This document shows positions 1 to 9,531 of a DNA stretch of 64,000 bases, piece by piece. This DNA comes from Paenarthrobacter nitroguajacolicus (GTDB lineage: Bacteria; Actinomycetota; Actinomycetes; Actinomycetales; Micrococcaceae). The notes beneath the pieces are model-generated. The model did no database searches. It saw nothing but the letters and a program-made list of their open reading frames with translations, and was not told the DNA's origin. The first letter of the stretch is position 1. Each line of letters opens with the position of its first letter. Where the stretch lies: positions 1 through 64,000 of the forward strand of contig NZ_JAQPPK010000007.1 of NCBI RefSeq assembly GCF_029952445.1, written 5' to 3'. The translations under genes and the position numbers were made by a program.

Positions 1-576
1 CTCCCCGGTCGAAGCCCGCGAGACCTCGGCGACCCTGAGCGGCCCCGGCTGTCGTGGCGCGACCTACGCCCGTCCAGCCCGGTGGGCAGCCACGCCGCCC
101 GGTATCTGCTCGGCATCGCCGCCGCCGGCGTCACCGTCGCGACCACCGGAATCGGCCACCCCTACTGGACCTACGTCACAGCATCCGTCCCCATGTCGGC
201 ACCCGACCTGCACGCCCGCCTCATCCGCGCCGCCCAGCGGGTCATCGGCACCGCCGCCGGCCTCGGCGTCGCAGCCCTCGTCCTGGCCACCCACCCCAGC
301 AGCTATGCTGCGATCATCTTGATCGCTGTGCTCCAGGCGTGCACCGAGCTGACGACCGGGCGGAACTACAGCCTCGGCCTGGTCTTCTTCACCCCGATGG
401 CCCTCCTGCTCGGCGATCTCATGCTGCCAGCCCCGATCGACACCCTCCTGACCCAGCGCGCCCTCGAGACCGTTATTGGTCTCACCATCGCCCTGGCCGC
501 CACTGTCATCACCCACGAAAGGCGCACTCCTCAGAGCCGGACCCCGCCACGCGATAACCTGCTCGACCGCGCGTAA
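1..576 (+). CDS. FUSC-family membrane protein, C-terminal part (5' truncated)
   Basis: The frame is open from the first base of the window to the TAA at 574-576, so the true start lies upstream. The visible part has several hydrophobic segments (LLGIAAAGVTVATTG, GTAAGLGVAALVLA, AAIILIAVLQACTE, LGLVFFTPMALLLGDL, VIGLTIALAATVIT) in the layout of the FUSC/aromatic acid exporter membrane half, including a charged segment HARLIRAAQRVIGT as in FUSC_2 domains. It ends just before a convergent hairpin shared with the thioredoxin gene. Family assignment rests on the hydrophobic pattern and conserved phrases; the substrate cannot be inferred. Confidence 0.7.
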   Translation, partial: LPGRSPRDLGDPERPRLSWRDLRPSSPVGSHAARYLLGIAAAGVTVATTGIGHPYWTYVTASVPMSAPDLHARLIRAAQRVIGTAAGLGVAALVLATHPSSYAAIILIAVLQACTELTTGRNYSLGLVFFTPMALLLGDLMLPAPIDTLLTQRALETVIGLTIALAATVITHERRTPQSRTPPRDNLLDRA

Positions 577-584
577 AGGCCGCG

Positions 585-616
585 CCGCTGACCCTCAGCG
601 GGCTAACTGCCCGCTG
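585..616. terminator. overlapping hairpins between convergent genes
   Basis: CCGCTGA/TCAGCGG (585-591 and 595-601) and CAGCGGG/CCCGCTG (596-602 and 610-616) form two mutually exclusive stems between the stop of the FUSC gene and the stop of the thioredoxin gene. There is no clear T tract. It is probably a shared terminator for the two convergent transcripts. Confidence 0.4.
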
Positions 617-632
617 ACATCCGCTGTTTGCG

Positions 633-1061
633 CTACTTCCTGAGTGCATCTTCCAGCCAGGACCTCAGCACCGGGGCCGGAGCCGCGCCGGCCTGCCGGG
701 CGATGACCTTCCCGTCGACCATAACCATCAGCGTTGGAACGGCCTGTATGGAGAATCTGGCGGAGAGCTGTGGAGAGTGATCCACGTCGACCTTCACAAG
801 TTTGATTTGCCCCGCACGCTCGTGCGCCAACTGGTCCAGTACCGGGCTTACCATCCGGCAGGGTCCGCACCAGACCGCCCAGAAGTCCACCATCACCGGA
901 ACGCCGGACCGCTCGGCGATGTCGCCGAAGTCGTCGTCGCTTGCTTCAACCACCCAGGGAAGGTCCCGGTGGCAATTCCCGCAGCGCGGCCGGCCCTCCG
1001 CAGCGGCCGGCACGCGGTTGGACTTGCCACAATGGGGACATTTGGTAATGGCTTTGTTCAC
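633..1061 (-). CDS. thioredoxin, TrxC (thioredoxin 2) type with N-terminal zinc ribbon
   Basis: The 142-residue protein has an N-terminal CxxC pair set (C8, C11, C27, C30) typical of the zinc-binding extension of thioredoxin 2, followed by a thioredoxin fold with the WCGPC active site (C65, C68) and the cis-proline segment AVPTL. Thioredoxin 2 reduces disulfides in cytosolic proteins and is usually associated with oxidative stress. Its ATG overlaps the stop of clpB by ATGA, so it is translated as the last gene of the chaperone operon. A thioredoxin coupled to a disaggregase suggests repair of oxidised aggregates; that link is inference. Confidence 0.9.
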   Translation of the reverse strand: MNKAITKCPHCGKSNRVPAAAEGRPRCGNCHRDLPWVVEASDDDFGDIAERSGVPVMVDFWAVWCGPCRMVSPVLDQLAHERAGQIKLVKVDVDHSPQLSARFSIQAVPTLMVMVDGKVIARQAGAAPAPVLRSWLEDALRK

Positions 1062-3694
1062 GGGGTTCCGGCCTCTTCCATTTCGCTGGCGGTGTACTCC
1101 ACGAGGAGTTCGCCTTCGGCCGCTGTCACGGTCACTACTCCCCCCTCGGCGATGCTGCCGCGCAGCAGGGCCCGGCCCACTTGGGTTTCCACTACATGGG
1201 AAATGTAGCGGCGTAGCGGGCGGGCTCCGTAGATGGGATCGAAGCCACGTTCGGCGATCAGCACACGAGCCTCCTCGGTCAGGTGCAGCTCTATTTGCTG
1301 CTCGGCCAACCGCTGGCGCAGTTGTTGGAACTGCAGGTCCACAATGCGTTCGATCTGCGGCAGGCCGAGCGGCGTGAACAGCACGGTATCGTCCACACGG
1401 TTCAGGAACTCGGGACGGAAGTGGCCCCGGAGCTCCCCCAACACCATACTGCGCGCCTCCTCGGTGATCGTCCCGCCTTCGGTGGAACCCTCCAAAAGAT
1501 ATTGGGAACCGATATTGGAGGTCATGATGATCACGGTATTGCGGAAATCAACCGTCCGGCCCTGGGAGTCCGTAACCCTGCCGTCGTCCAGGACCTGCAA
1601 GAGGGTGTTGAAAATGTCCGGGTGGGCCTTTTCCACCTCATCGAAAAGCACCACCGAATACGGCTTGCGGCGCACGGCCTCGGTGAGTTGGCCGCCCTCG
1701 TCGTAACCGATATAGCCCGGAGGGGCACCCAAGAGCCGGCTCACGGTGTGCCGCTCCTGGTACTCGCTCATGTCCAGCCGGATCATCGCGTTTTCACTGT
1801 CGAAAAGGGCCGCGGCAAGGGCCTTGGCGAGTTCGGTCTTGCCGACGCCGGTCGGTCCCAGGAAAATGAACGATCCGATGGGCCGACGCGGATCCCGGAT
1901 GCCGGAGCGGGCGCGGATAATGGCATCCGTGACCGCACCGATTGCTTCTTCCTGGCCGATCACGCGGGCGCGCAGGATCTCGTCCAAATGCAGGACTTTC
2001 TCCCGTTCTCCCTGCTTCAGCCGCGCCACCGGAATGCCTGTCCAAGCCGCGACGATGTCGGCGATCTCGTCCTCCGTCACCACCTCGCGTAGCAGGCGCT
2101 TCTCCCCCTGTTTCGCGGTCAGTCGTTCCTCCTCGGCGGCCAGGCGCCGTTCGAGGTCGGCAAGTTTGCCGTAACGCAGCTCCGCTGCCCGGTTCAGGTC
2201 GTAGGTCCGCTCTGCTTCCTCAGCCTCCTGCCGCACCCGCTCCAGTTCACTGCGGATATCCTGCAGCTTGTGGATCGCCTGGCGTTCGGCTTCCCATTGG
2301 GCCCGCTTCGCGTCAGCCTCGCCGCGCAGGTCCGCCAATTCGCGTCTCAGCTCCTCGAGCCGGTTCTTGCTGGCCGGGTCGGACTCCTTGGAGAGTGCCG
2401 CCTCTTCTATTTCGAGCCGCGTGACCTTGCGGGTGAGCTCATCGAGTTCCGCCGGCATCGAATCGATCTCGGTCCGCAGCCGTGCGCACGCCTCGTCCAC
2501 CAGGTCAATCGCTTTGTCCGGCAGGAACCGGTCAGTGATATACCGGTGGGACAGAGTGGCCGCAGCCACCAGGGCGCTGTCCTGGATCCGTACGCCGTGG
2601 AAGACCTCAAGCCGCTCGCGGAGCCCACGAAGAATGGAAATGGCGTCCTCGACGTCGGGTTCCTCAACCAATACGGGCTGGAAGCGGCGTTCCAGTGCCG
2701 CGTCCGATTCAATGTGTTTGCGGTATTCGTCAAGGGTGGTGGCACCGATCATGTGGAGTTCCCCGCGGGCGAGCATCGGCTTGAGCATGTTCCCGGCGTC
2801 CATCGACCCCTCGCCCGCTCCGGCCCCGACAACGGTGTGCAGCTCGTCGACGAAGAGCAGTATCCTTCCCTCCGCTGCCAGGACTTCGGCGAGCACTGCC
2901 TTCAACCGCTCCTCGAACTCGCCGCGGTACTTGGCACCTGCCACTAGGGCGCTCAGGTCGAGCGAAAAGATGGTCTTGTCCTTCAGCCCTTCCGGCACGT
3001 CCTGGCGGACAATCCGTTGGGCCAGTCCCTCCACAATGGCCGTCTTGCCGACGCCTGGCTCCCCGATCAGTACAGGGTTGTTCTTGGTCTTGCGGGAAAG
3101 GATCTGCACAACCCGCCGGATCTCGGCGTCGCGGCCAATGACCGGATCCAGTTTTCCGGTGCGGGCGTCGGCCACCAGGTCACGGCCGTACTTCTCCAGC
3201 GCCTCGTACGTCTGTTCCGGCGTCGCAGACGTAACGCGCTGGTTCCCCCTGATCTGCGTCAGGACCGAGAGGAACGCCTCGCGGGTGATGCCGTGCTCGG
3301 CCAGCACCCTGCCGGCCGCCGTGGACCGCCCTTCCTCCGCCAGCGCCACGAGCAGGTGTTCCACTGAGACGTACTCGTCCTTAAGCCGCTTGGCTTCCCG
3401 TTCAGCCGCATCGAGGAGTGTGCCCAGCCTGCGGCTTACATACACCTGGCCTGGCGCTGCCCCCGGTCCCGTGACCTTCGGCTTACGCCTCAACTCTGCC
3501 TCGACCGCCGTCTTCAACTCGTTCACGTCAACCTGCATGGCCACGATCAACCGTGGAACCAGTCCATTTTCCTGCCCGAGCAGGGCCGCCAGCAGGTGTT
3601 CACCGTCGGTCTCCGTGTGCCCATTGCGTTGTGCTATCCGCTGAGCCTCCGCCAAGGCCTCCTGGGATTTTTGTGTCAAACTCTCCATGTTCAT
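1058..3694 (-). CDS. clpB: ATP-dependent disaggregase ClpB
   Basis: The 878-residue protein has the full ClpB layout: an N-terminal Clp repeat domain (about 1-145), a first AAA+ module with Walker [10 protein letters not shown] at 211-219 and DEL Walker B, a long charged middle coiled coil (about 400-530), and a second AAA+ module with GPTGVGKTE near 610 and the GYIGYDEGG pore loop. Length matches the family. ClpB threads aggregated proteins together with DnaK. The start overlaps the preceding cbpM-like stop by ATGA; an alternative ATG lies two codons in. The protein belongs to a dnaK-grpE-dnaJ-cbpM-clpB-trx operon, so disaggregase and its Hsp70 partner are made together. Confidence 0.95.
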   Translation of the reverse strand: MNMESLTQKSQEALAEAQRIAQRNGHTETDGEHLLAALLGQENGLVPRLIVAMQVDVNELKTAVEAELRRKPKVTGPGAAPGQVYVSRRLGTLLDAAEREAKRLKDEYVSVEHLLVALAEEGRSTAAGRVLAEHGITREAFLSVLTQIRGNQRVTSATPEQTYEALEKYGRDLVADARTGKLDPVIGRDAEIRRVVQILSRKTKNNPVLIGEPGVGKTAIVEGLAQRIVRQDVPEGLKDKTIFSLDLSALVAGAKYRGEFEERLKAVLAEVLAAEGRILLFVDELHTVVGAGAGEGSMDAGNMLKPMLARGELHMIGATTLDEYRKHIESDAALERRFQPVLVEEPDVEDAISILRGLRERLEVFHGVRIQDSALVAAATLSHRYITDRFLPDKAIDLVDEACARLRTEIDSMPAELDELTRKVTRLEIEEAALSKESDPASKNRLEELRRELADLRGEADAKRAQWEAERQAIHKLQDIRSELERVRQEAEEAERTYDLNRAAELRYGKLADLERRLAAEEERLTAKQGEKRLLREVVTEDEIADIVAAWTGIPVARLKQGEREKVLHLDEILRARVIGQEEAIGAVTDAIIRARSGIRDPRRPIGSFIFLGPTGVGKTELAKALAAALFDSENAMIRLDMSEYQERHTVSRLLGAPPGYIGYDEGGQLTEAVRRKPYSVVLFDEVEKAHPDIFNTLLQVLDDGRVTDSQGRTVDFRNTVIIMTSNIGSQYLLEGSTEGGTITEEARSMVLGELRGHFRPEFLNRVDDTVLFTPLGLPQIERIVDLQFQQLRQRLAEQQIELHLTEEARVLIAERGFDPIYGARPLRRYISHVVETQVGRALLRGSIAEGGVVTVTAAEGELLVEYTASEMEEAGTP

Positions 3695-4005
3695 CGTGAA
3701 GCAGTCCCTTCGACCTGCGTGATTTCAACCAATCGTCGTTCCAGGGCGTCGACCCGAACCAACAGATCAAGTACCAACGGGATTGCCGCGTAGTTCAGCG
3801 ACAGCTCCGAATGGAGCCTCATGACGCGCCCTATGAGCTCCGGGGACCGGGGACTGAACCAGGGGCCACCAGGCGAATCGCCCAGCGGCCGTATGAGATC
3901 CAGATCCACGAACCGCATGACGACGTCGGGGTGAACGCCGGCGCTTCGGGCCACCGCATCGAGATTCATGCGCCATGGATAGGCAAGCGGATAGACGCCG
4001 CTCAT
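3691..4005 (-). CDS. CbpM-like chaperone modulator (MerR-like fold)
   Basis: The 104-residue protein has a MerR-like first helix pair ([24 protein letters not shown]) and a C-terminal helix that could form a coiled coil ([19 protein letters not shown]). This is the pattern of CbpM, which binds and inhibits the J-domain of CbpA-type DnaJ proteins. The gene sits directly between a CbpA-type dnaJ and clpB with ATGA overlaps at both ends. The position fits either CbpM or a diverged HspR repressor. I prefer CbpM because the partner DnaJ lacks zinc fingers and no HspR-type HAIR sequence was seen upstream of dnaK. Confidence 0.65.
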   Translation of the reverse strand: MSGVYPLAYPWRMNLDAVARSAGVHPDVVMRFVDLDLIRPLGDSPGGPWFSPRSPELIGRVMRLHSELSLNYAAIPLVLDLLVRVDALERRLVEITQVEGTASR

Positions 4006-4964
4006 CTTTCCTCCCTCGGATTAAACGTGGATACCGTGGCGAGCTTTTCGTACAACTTCCGCTCCTCCTTGCCAAGGCTTGGGGGAACCATAATCTTGAT
4101 TTCCGCATACAGATTCCCCGGCACCCCCCGAGGATTGGGCATCCCCTGCCCGCGGAGCCGCAGCCTGCGCCCACTGGAAGAGCCTCCAGGAACAGTGACT
4201 GTGACCGGTCCGGCCGGCGCGTGGGTGGGGACCTTGGCCCCGAGTGCGGCCTCTGAGGGCGACACCGGAAGATCGAAGTAGATGTCCCGGCCCTTGAGCC
4301 GGTATCTGGGGCTGGGTTGGATTCGTACGGTCAGGAAGAGGTCGCCGGAAGGGCCTCCCTCCCTGCCCGGGGCGCCCTCACCGGCCAGCCGGATACGCTG
4401 GCCGTCCACCACACCGGGCGGCACGTCGACGTCGTAGCTCCGGCTCTCGCCGTCGGCCTGGGCCAGCCGGATACTGCGCTTGCCGCCGCGGAAGGCTTCC
4501 TCGAGCGTCAGCCATAGCTCGGCTTCCTGGTCTGCCCCTTGGACCGGTCCTCCTGATTGTTGCCGGAACCAGCCGCCGAGGAGGTCCTCCCAGTCAACGT
4601 CGCTCCCCATACCGCCGTCGCCATTTCCGTACGGCCCCGGACCCGGCCGGGGGCCAGGCCGAGGTCCGGGCCGGGGGCCAGGCCGGGGGCCACCGGAACC
4701 CCCTCGCCGTCCTCCGCCCGACGCCCCGGCGCCACTACCCGCGTACTGCCGGTAGTCCGCCCCAAAACGGTCATAGCGCGCCCGGGTCTCGGGATTGGAC
4801 AACGTGTCGTAGGCCTCGCCGATTTCCTTGAACTTGTCAGCGGCGTCCGGCTCACGGTTGACGTCCGGATGGAATTTTCGGGCCAGTTTCCGGTATGCGC
4901 GTTGGATCTCGTCGGCCTCCGCTGTCCGCGGGACGCCGAGAACCGAATAGTGGTCCTTAGCCAC
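4002..4964 (-). CDS. DnaJ-family co-chaperone, CbpA (type II) class
   Basis: The 320-residue protein has an N-terminal J-domain with the HPD motif at residues 32-34, a glycine/proline/arginine-rich linker with repeated RPGP units (about residues 75-115), and a C-terminal substrate-binding domain pair. There are no CxxCxGxG zinc fingers, so it is a type II J-protein. It recruits clients to DnaK and stimulates its ATPase. Its start overlaps the end of grpE by 8 nt and its stop overlaps the cbpM-like start. The RPGP repeat is encoded by a short GC-only tandem repeat near 4636-4692 that may vary in length among strains. Confidence 0.9.
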   Translation of the reverse strand: MAKDHYSVLGVPRTAEADEIQRAYRKLARKFHPDVNREPDAADKFKEIGEAYDTLSNPETRARYDRFGADYRQYAGSGAGASGGGRRGGSGGPRPGPRPGPRPGPRPGPGPYGNGDGGMGSDVDWEDLLGGWFRQQSGGPVQGADQEAELWLTLEEAFRGGKRSIRLAQADGESRSYDVDVPPGVVDGQRIRLAGEGAPGREGGPSGDLFLTVRIQPSPRYRLKGRDIYFDLPVSPSEAALGAKVPTHAPAGPVTVTVPGGSSSGRRLRLRGQGMPNPRGVPGNLYAEIKIMVPPSLGKEERKLYEKLATVSTFNPREER

Positions 4965-5502
4965 GGTCAGGGGTCACCGCCCGGCTTACCACGACGGCGG
5001 CTGGCCGGAGCGTGTTTTCCGGGCCGCCGTAGCCGGGGCGCAGCACGGTCAGCACGGTCCCCGGCGGAACCTCTTCAGTTTCCACCACGCTGACAACCTC
5101 ATGCAGCCGCGGATCGAAGGGGACATTCTCGACGTCGATGCGGGGATAGCCCAGGCGGGCCAGGGTGTCAATGGCCTGTTCCCGGATGGAGGCTATGCCC
5201 TCGACCAGCGGGTCCGCGTCGCCCGCGGGCGCGTGCGACAGGGCAAGCTCCAGATTGTCCAGGATAGGCAGCCACGCCAAAGCAACCGCGGCGCGCTCCT
5301 GTGCCCTCAGCTGTGCGCCGTCCCGGGCCGCACGCTTCCGTACGTTGTCGGCGTCGGCCAGCGCACGGCGCCACTGGTCCTCCATTTTGGCCAAGGCGTC
5401 CGCCTGCGCCGTGGACTGTGCTTCCGTTTCCGGAGTTTCGGTGGCCCCCGCTTGCCCGTTTCCCTCGTGAGCCTGGCCCCCGAGTGCAGTCTCGTCGCTC
5501 AT
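4957..5502 (-). CDS. grpE: nucleotide exchange factor GrpE
   Basis: The 181-residue protein has a low-complexity acidic N-terminus, a long helix (ALAKMEDQWRRALADADNVRKR) and the C-terminal beta domain with the conserved segment FDPRLHEVVSVVE. GrpE releases ADP from DnaK. The gene begins 8 nt after the dnaK stop and overlaps dnaJ, so all three Hsp70 parts are translationally linked. The protein is diverged, as expected for a second-copy chaperone set beside a housekeeping one, but no other copy is visible here. Confidence 0.9.
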   Translation of the reverse strand: MSDETALGGQAHEGNGQAGATETPETEAQSTAQADALAKMEDQWRRALADADNVRKRAARDGAQLRAQERAAVALAWLPILDNLELALSHAPAGDADPLVEGIASIREQAIDTLARLGYPRIDVENVPFDPRLHEVVSVVETEEVPPGTVLTVLRPGYGGPENTLRPAAVVVSRAVTPDRG

Positions 5503-5510
5503 CGGTTTAC

Positions 5511-7421
5511 CTAGCCGCGGTCAAATTCCGCGTCGACGATATCGTCGTCATCGGCATCGCTGGACGCTCCGGCCTGCTGGCCCGTTCCGGCTTCCTGGCT
5601 GGCCCCGGCCCCGGCGGTGGACGCGGAGGCAGCCGAGGCACGGAGCGCCGCCTGCAGTTGCTCGAGTTCCGAAATGAGCTCCCTCGCGGTGGCGACCTCC
5701 GCCTGGTTGCTGACCGCGTCGCGTGCCTGGCCGATCAGCAGTTCCGCCCGTGCCTTGTCGTGCGCGGGAACGGCGTCGCCGAGTTCATTGACGGCCCGCT
5801 CAACGCGGTAAGCCACCGCGTCGAGTTCGTTGAGGGTGTCGATCCGCTCCCGGTTCTGCAGGTCCTCGTTTCGGTGGGACTCAGCCTCGGCAACCATTCG
5901 CTCGACTTCCTTGGTGTCGAGGTTGGAGCCCTCGCTGATGGTGATACCTTGTTCCTTGCCGGTGTCCTTGTCCTTGGCCGTGACGTTCAGGATGCCGTTT
6001 GCGTCGACGTCGAAAGTAACCTCGACCTGCGGTTCCCCGCGAGGCGCCGGCCGGATATCACTCAGCTGGAACCGGCCCAGCACCCGGTTGTCCGCCGCCA
6101 GTTCGCGCTCCCCCTGCAAGACCACGACGTCGACGGCGGGCTGGTTGTCCTCGGCGGTGGAGAATACTTCACTGCGACGGGCGGGGATCGTCGTGTTGCG
6201 CTCAATGATCTTGGTCATGACGCCGCCGCGTGTCTCGACGCCCAAAGAAAGTGGGACAACGTCCAACAGCAGGACGTCCGAGACCTCTCCCTTAAGCACG
6301 CCGGCCTGGATCGCAGCACCGATAGCCACGACCTCGTCCGGATTGACGCTCATGTTCGGATCTTTGCCGCCGGTCAGGCGCCGGACGAGGTTCTGTACCG
6401 CGGGGATGCGGGTGGAGCCACCTACCAGAATTACTTCATCGATGTCGTTGGCAGTAACCTTGGCGTCCGTCATCGCCTGCTTGACCGGATCCATGGTGCG
6501 TTCCACCAGGTCATGGGTGATTTCGTCAAAAACAGAGCGCCGAATGGTGGTGGTCAGGTGCTTGGGGCCCGATGCGCCCGCGGTGACGAAGGGAAGGTTG
6601 ACCTGAGCCTGGCTCACGGAACTGAGTTCGACCTTCGCTTTTTCGGCTGCCTCAAACAGGCGTTGCAACGCCTGTGGGTCCGACCGCAGGTCGATGCCCT
6701 CCTGCTTCTGGAATTCGTCGGCCAGGTAATCGACAAGGCGGCGGTCAAAATCGTCTCCGCCAAGGTGCGTGTCACCCGCCGTGGAGCGAACCTCCACAAC
6801 TCCGTCCCCCACGTCCAACAGGCTCACATCAAAGGTTCCGCCGCCGAGGTCGAAGACCAAAACCGTCTCATGCTGTCGTTTGTCTATGCCGTAGGCGAGG
6901 GCCGCTGCGGTCGGTTCGTTGATGATGCGAAGTACCTCCAGCCCGGCAATCCTGCCTGCGTCCTTGGTGGCGGTGCGCTGTGCGTCGTTGAAGTACGCAG
7001 GGACCGTGATGACGGCCTCCGTCACCTTTTCGCCAAGCTGCTTTGCGGCGTCGTCCACCAGCTTGCGAAGGACAAGCGCACTGACCTCTTCGGGTGCTAC
7101 TTTCTTGCCCTGAACCTGGAAACGCGCCACACCGTTGTCATCCGCTACGACGTCGAAACTCACGGCCTTGGCTTCATCCGTGATCTCGTCATAGTGCCGG
7201 CCGATAAACCGCTTGGCTGATGTAATAGTTCCCTTGGGGTTGAGAATCGCCTGGCGGCGGGCCAGTTGCCCCACCAGCCTTTCCCCGCTGTCCGTGTACG
7301 CCACGACCGACGGCGTGGTCCGGGCTCCTTCTGCATTGGGGATAACGCGGGCTTCCCCGCCTTCCCAGACAGCGATTACTGAGTTGGTTGTTCCAAGATC
7401 AATTCCTACTGCTTTGGCCAT
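5511..7421 (-). CDS. dnaK: Hsp70 chaperone DnaK
   Basis: The 636-residue protein carries the standard Hsp70 signatures: the N-terminal phosphate loop [24 protein letters not shown], and [13 protein letters not shown], then the substrate-binding domain and lid, ending in an acidic tail ([10 protein letters not shown]). It folds client proteins with the DnaJ and GrpE encoded downstream. It is the first gene of the operon. The region upstream to the divergent PucR gene is about 315 nt; no CIRCE or HAIR operator was found by eye there. Confidence 0.97.
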   Translation of the reverse strand: MAKAVGIDLGTTNSVIAVWEGGEARVIPNAEGARTTPSVVAYTDSGERLVGQLARRQAILNPKGTITSAKRFIGRHYDEITDEAKAVSFDVVADDNGVARFQVQGKKVAPEEVSALVLRKLVDDAAKQLGEKVTEAVITVPAYFNDAQRTATKDAGRIAGLEVLRIINEPTAAALAYGIDKRQHETVLVFDLGGGTFDVSLLDVGDGVVEVRSTAGDTHLGGDDFDRRLVDYLADEFQKQEGIDLRSDPQALQRLFEAAEKAKVELSSVSQAQVNLPFVTAGASGPKHLTTTIRRSVFDEITHDLVERTMDPVKQAMTDAKVTANDIDEVILVGGSTRIPAVQNLVRRLTGGKDPNMSVNPDEVVAIGAAIQAGVLKGEVSDVLLLDVVPLSLGVETRGGVMTKIIERNTTIPARRSEVFSTAEDNQPAVDVVVLQGERELAADNRVLGRFQLSDIRPAPRGEPQVEVTFDVDANGILNVTAKDKDTGKEQGITISEGSNLDTKEVERMVAEAESHRNEDLQNRERIDTLNELDAVAYRVERAVNELGDAVPAHDKARAELLIGQARDAVSNQAEVATARELISELEQLQAALRASAASASTAGAGASQEAGTGQQAGASSDADDDDIVDAEFDRG

Positions 7422-7738
7422 GACTCGCTCCGGTTCTTGTGGGCGCGACCCTCTCCTGTGGCGGCGTCCGCCCGAGATTCCACCCCATGATTACGCGCCC
7501 CGTCTGCCGTGCCGTGAGGCTCGAAGGGCCTTTGTCATGTGGCCTTATAGGTCGAGTCTGCCCCGTAGGGCGAAACGGCGGCATGACCTCCCGGGTCCAA
7601 TCTGCTCCAGGAAACTGACCTACCAGAATAGACCTCGCAGGCGTAGTGTCGAAGATATCGGGATCGTTTTGGGGTCTGTTGCCACACATCTCGGCGCGGA
7701 CGAGTCCTAGCTGTGTACAGAGACGACGGGTCAACTTA
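7422..7738. promoter_or_regulatory. divergent intergenic region between dnaK and the PucR-type regulator
   Basis: About 317 nt separate the two divergent starts. On the minus strand a TATAAG (near 7549) could serve as a -10 for dnaK, but no good -35 pairs with it. GACC-TCCCG-GGTC (7586-7598) is a short inverted repeat. No CIRCE (TTAGCACTC) or HAIR (CTTGAGT/ACTCAAG) sequence is seen, so the heat-shock control element of the operon is not identified. Confidence 0.35.
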
Positions 7739-9352
7739 ATGTTCGATCGACGAGGGGCCGAGGAGATCCTCGGCAGGACCGTACGATCTGTTTCTGCTCT
7801 GGAATTCTGCTTCATAGCAGCTGCCTATCTCGTGGTGGACGGTCACCTGATCCCGAGCCCCAACCGGGCACCGACGATCCCCGACCGTGATGCCAACCAA
7901 CTCCAGGACAAGGATGAGGCACCCTCAGCCGCGGGGCCGGTGTGGCGATTCGCGCTTTCTGTCTTTGGCGACAGCGGAGAATTGAACGGATGCCTCGTCC
8001 TGCATGCCGGCGCTGTTCCAAGCCCGGCCCAGATGACCGAGCTCCGTGCAACGGCCCGTAGAACAGTCCCCGGTCCAGCTGAAGAAACGTCAGGAACACA
8101 CCAGCAGGAAATGGCGCCGCTCTCCAATGGTCAGGCCGTTGCCAAACGATTGAGTCTCCTCTCGGCCACGGTTATGCAACTCGAAACCCGGACGTCGGTT
8201 CAGAACGCCTTGGATGGCACACTTACCGCTCCCCTGGGACAAATGAAGTCGCGGAACTCCCTCCTGGCGGAAGTTCTGTCAGTAGTGACGGGGCGCTCCG
8301 TCTGCGTCGAGGACGGGTTCGGCAACATCCGCGCAACGGCCGGGACCACATCCGAGCGCCCATACCCCCGGCCCAGCACGGCCGACAGGTCTCGCACAGC
8401 GCAACTCTGGGTCGCTTCCGGCCTACCGGTCCAGGAACCCCAAAGGCTCGTGGCGCTGGTTCTGCCGGAGAGGGACGTGCTCGGGGCAATGTGCTTGCTG
8501 GAGAACGGCGTGCCCTACACAGATGAAGACGTCTTCGCCTTGCAGTATGCAACACGACTCCTGCAGGTCGAGCTGGCGCACCGCCGCAACATTGCCCAGC
8601 TGGAACTGAAACTGGGGCGCGACCTTGTGTATGAACTGGTGTCCGGAATGGATGAAGAAACCGCCGCCCTGCGTGCCGAGGCATTGGGTTACGACATCAA
8701 GGGTCCGCAGCACGTCATAGTCGCACAGTGGCAACCGCCCAGAACGGACGATACTGTGGTGATCGCCTTGCGAAGGACACTCAACGAACTCCAGATCCCT
8801 GCTCTCGTCTCGCGACGCGCGGACATGGCACTGGCCGTGGTTGCGGGAGATCCGCTGGATACAGAGCTCTTCAGCATTGCGGCAAGGACCCTGCGCAGCG
8901 CCACCGGAGCCGTGGGCATCGGGGGGCCGAGCCAGGATGTCACAGAGATCCCCCGCTCCTACGCGGAGGCACTGCGAGCGCTGCACATCCGCGTACACTC
9001 CACCGACCCCTACGGGTCCACACGCTATGACCAGTTGGGGATCTACCGCATCCTTGACATGCCGGGCAGCGAAATCGACCTCTCCGGCTACGTCGAGGAG
9101 TGGCTGGGGGCATTGCGGAGCAACGATGCCCGGCGGGGCTCTGACCTGGTCCACACCCTTGCGCAGTACCTGGATCACGGCGGCAACTATGACGAGACGG
9201 CTGACAGCCTCGCCATTCACCGGAGCACGCTGCGATACAGACTTAAGTCCATCAGCCAGATCACCGGTTATGAACTTGGCGACCCCGAGACCCGCCTCAA
9301 CCTGCACGTTGCCACACGTGCCTGGCGCCTGCGAAGCGCGAGGCCGCGCTGA
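7739..9352 (+). CDS. PucR/CdaR-family transcriptional regulator
   Basis: From the ATG at 7739 the protein is 537 residues; a GTG 31 codons earlier (7646) is also open. The C-terminus has the PucR-type helix-turn-helix (NYDETADSLAIHRSTLRYRLKSI) that closes this family, preceded by a GGDEF-like middle region. The N-terminal third has no motif I recognise and may be a sensor domain. The gene is divergent from the dnaK operon and precedes the htrA-hdeD genes, so it is a candidate regulator for this stress block; that is inference from position only. Confidence 0.8.
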   Translation: MFDRRGAEEILGRTVRSVSALEFCFIAAAYLVVDGHLIPSPNRAPTIPDRDANQLQDKDEAPSAAGPVWRFALSVFGDSGELNGCLVLHAGAVPSPAQMTELRATARRTVPGPAEETSGTHQQEMAPLSNGQAVAKRLSLLSATVMQLETRTSVQNALDGTLTAPLGQMKSRNSLLAEVLSVVTGRSVCVEDGFGNIRATAGTTSERPYPRPSTADRSRTAQLWVASGLPVQEPQRLVALVLPERDVLGAMCLLENGVPYTDEDVFALQYATRLLQVELAHRRNIAQLELKLGRDLVYELVSGMDEETAALRAEALGYDIKGPQHVIVAQWQPPRTDDTVVIALRRTLNELQIPALVSRRADMALAVVAGDPLDTELFSIAARTLRSATGAVGIGGPSQDVTEIPRSYAEALRALHIRVHSTDPYGSTRYDQLGIYRILDMPGSEIDLSGYVEEWLGALRSNDARRGSDLVHTLAQYLDHGGNYDETADSLAIHRSTLRYRLKSISQITGYELGDPETRLNLHVATRAWRLRSARPR

Positions 9353-9531
9353 GACATCAGGGGCCTCCAGGAAGCTGCGGAACCTGAGCGAGCCGGCCGG
9401 GAGTTGACCTGGGGGATTCAAATCCGGAGGTTTTTTGGACGCCCAGGGGCAATGCGGGCCAGGTGTCGGTGGTGGAGACTCGAAATGGTACATGTCGAAT
9501 CCAACCAGCCAGGACAGGCAGTGGGAATCCA

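Noticed and set aside
2268..3644. 458-codon open frame antisense to clpB
   Set aside because: It is the reverse shadow of the ClpB gene in high-GC DNA; composition is Ser/Arg-rich with no family features.
5301..7220. 639-codon open frame antisense to dnaK and grpE
   Set aside because: It mirrors conserved DnaK codons on the other strand and has no ribosome site or domain.
7399..7815. 138-codon minus-strand frame between dnaK and PucR
   Set aside because: It overlaps both neighbouring genes and the promoter region and has no ribosome site.
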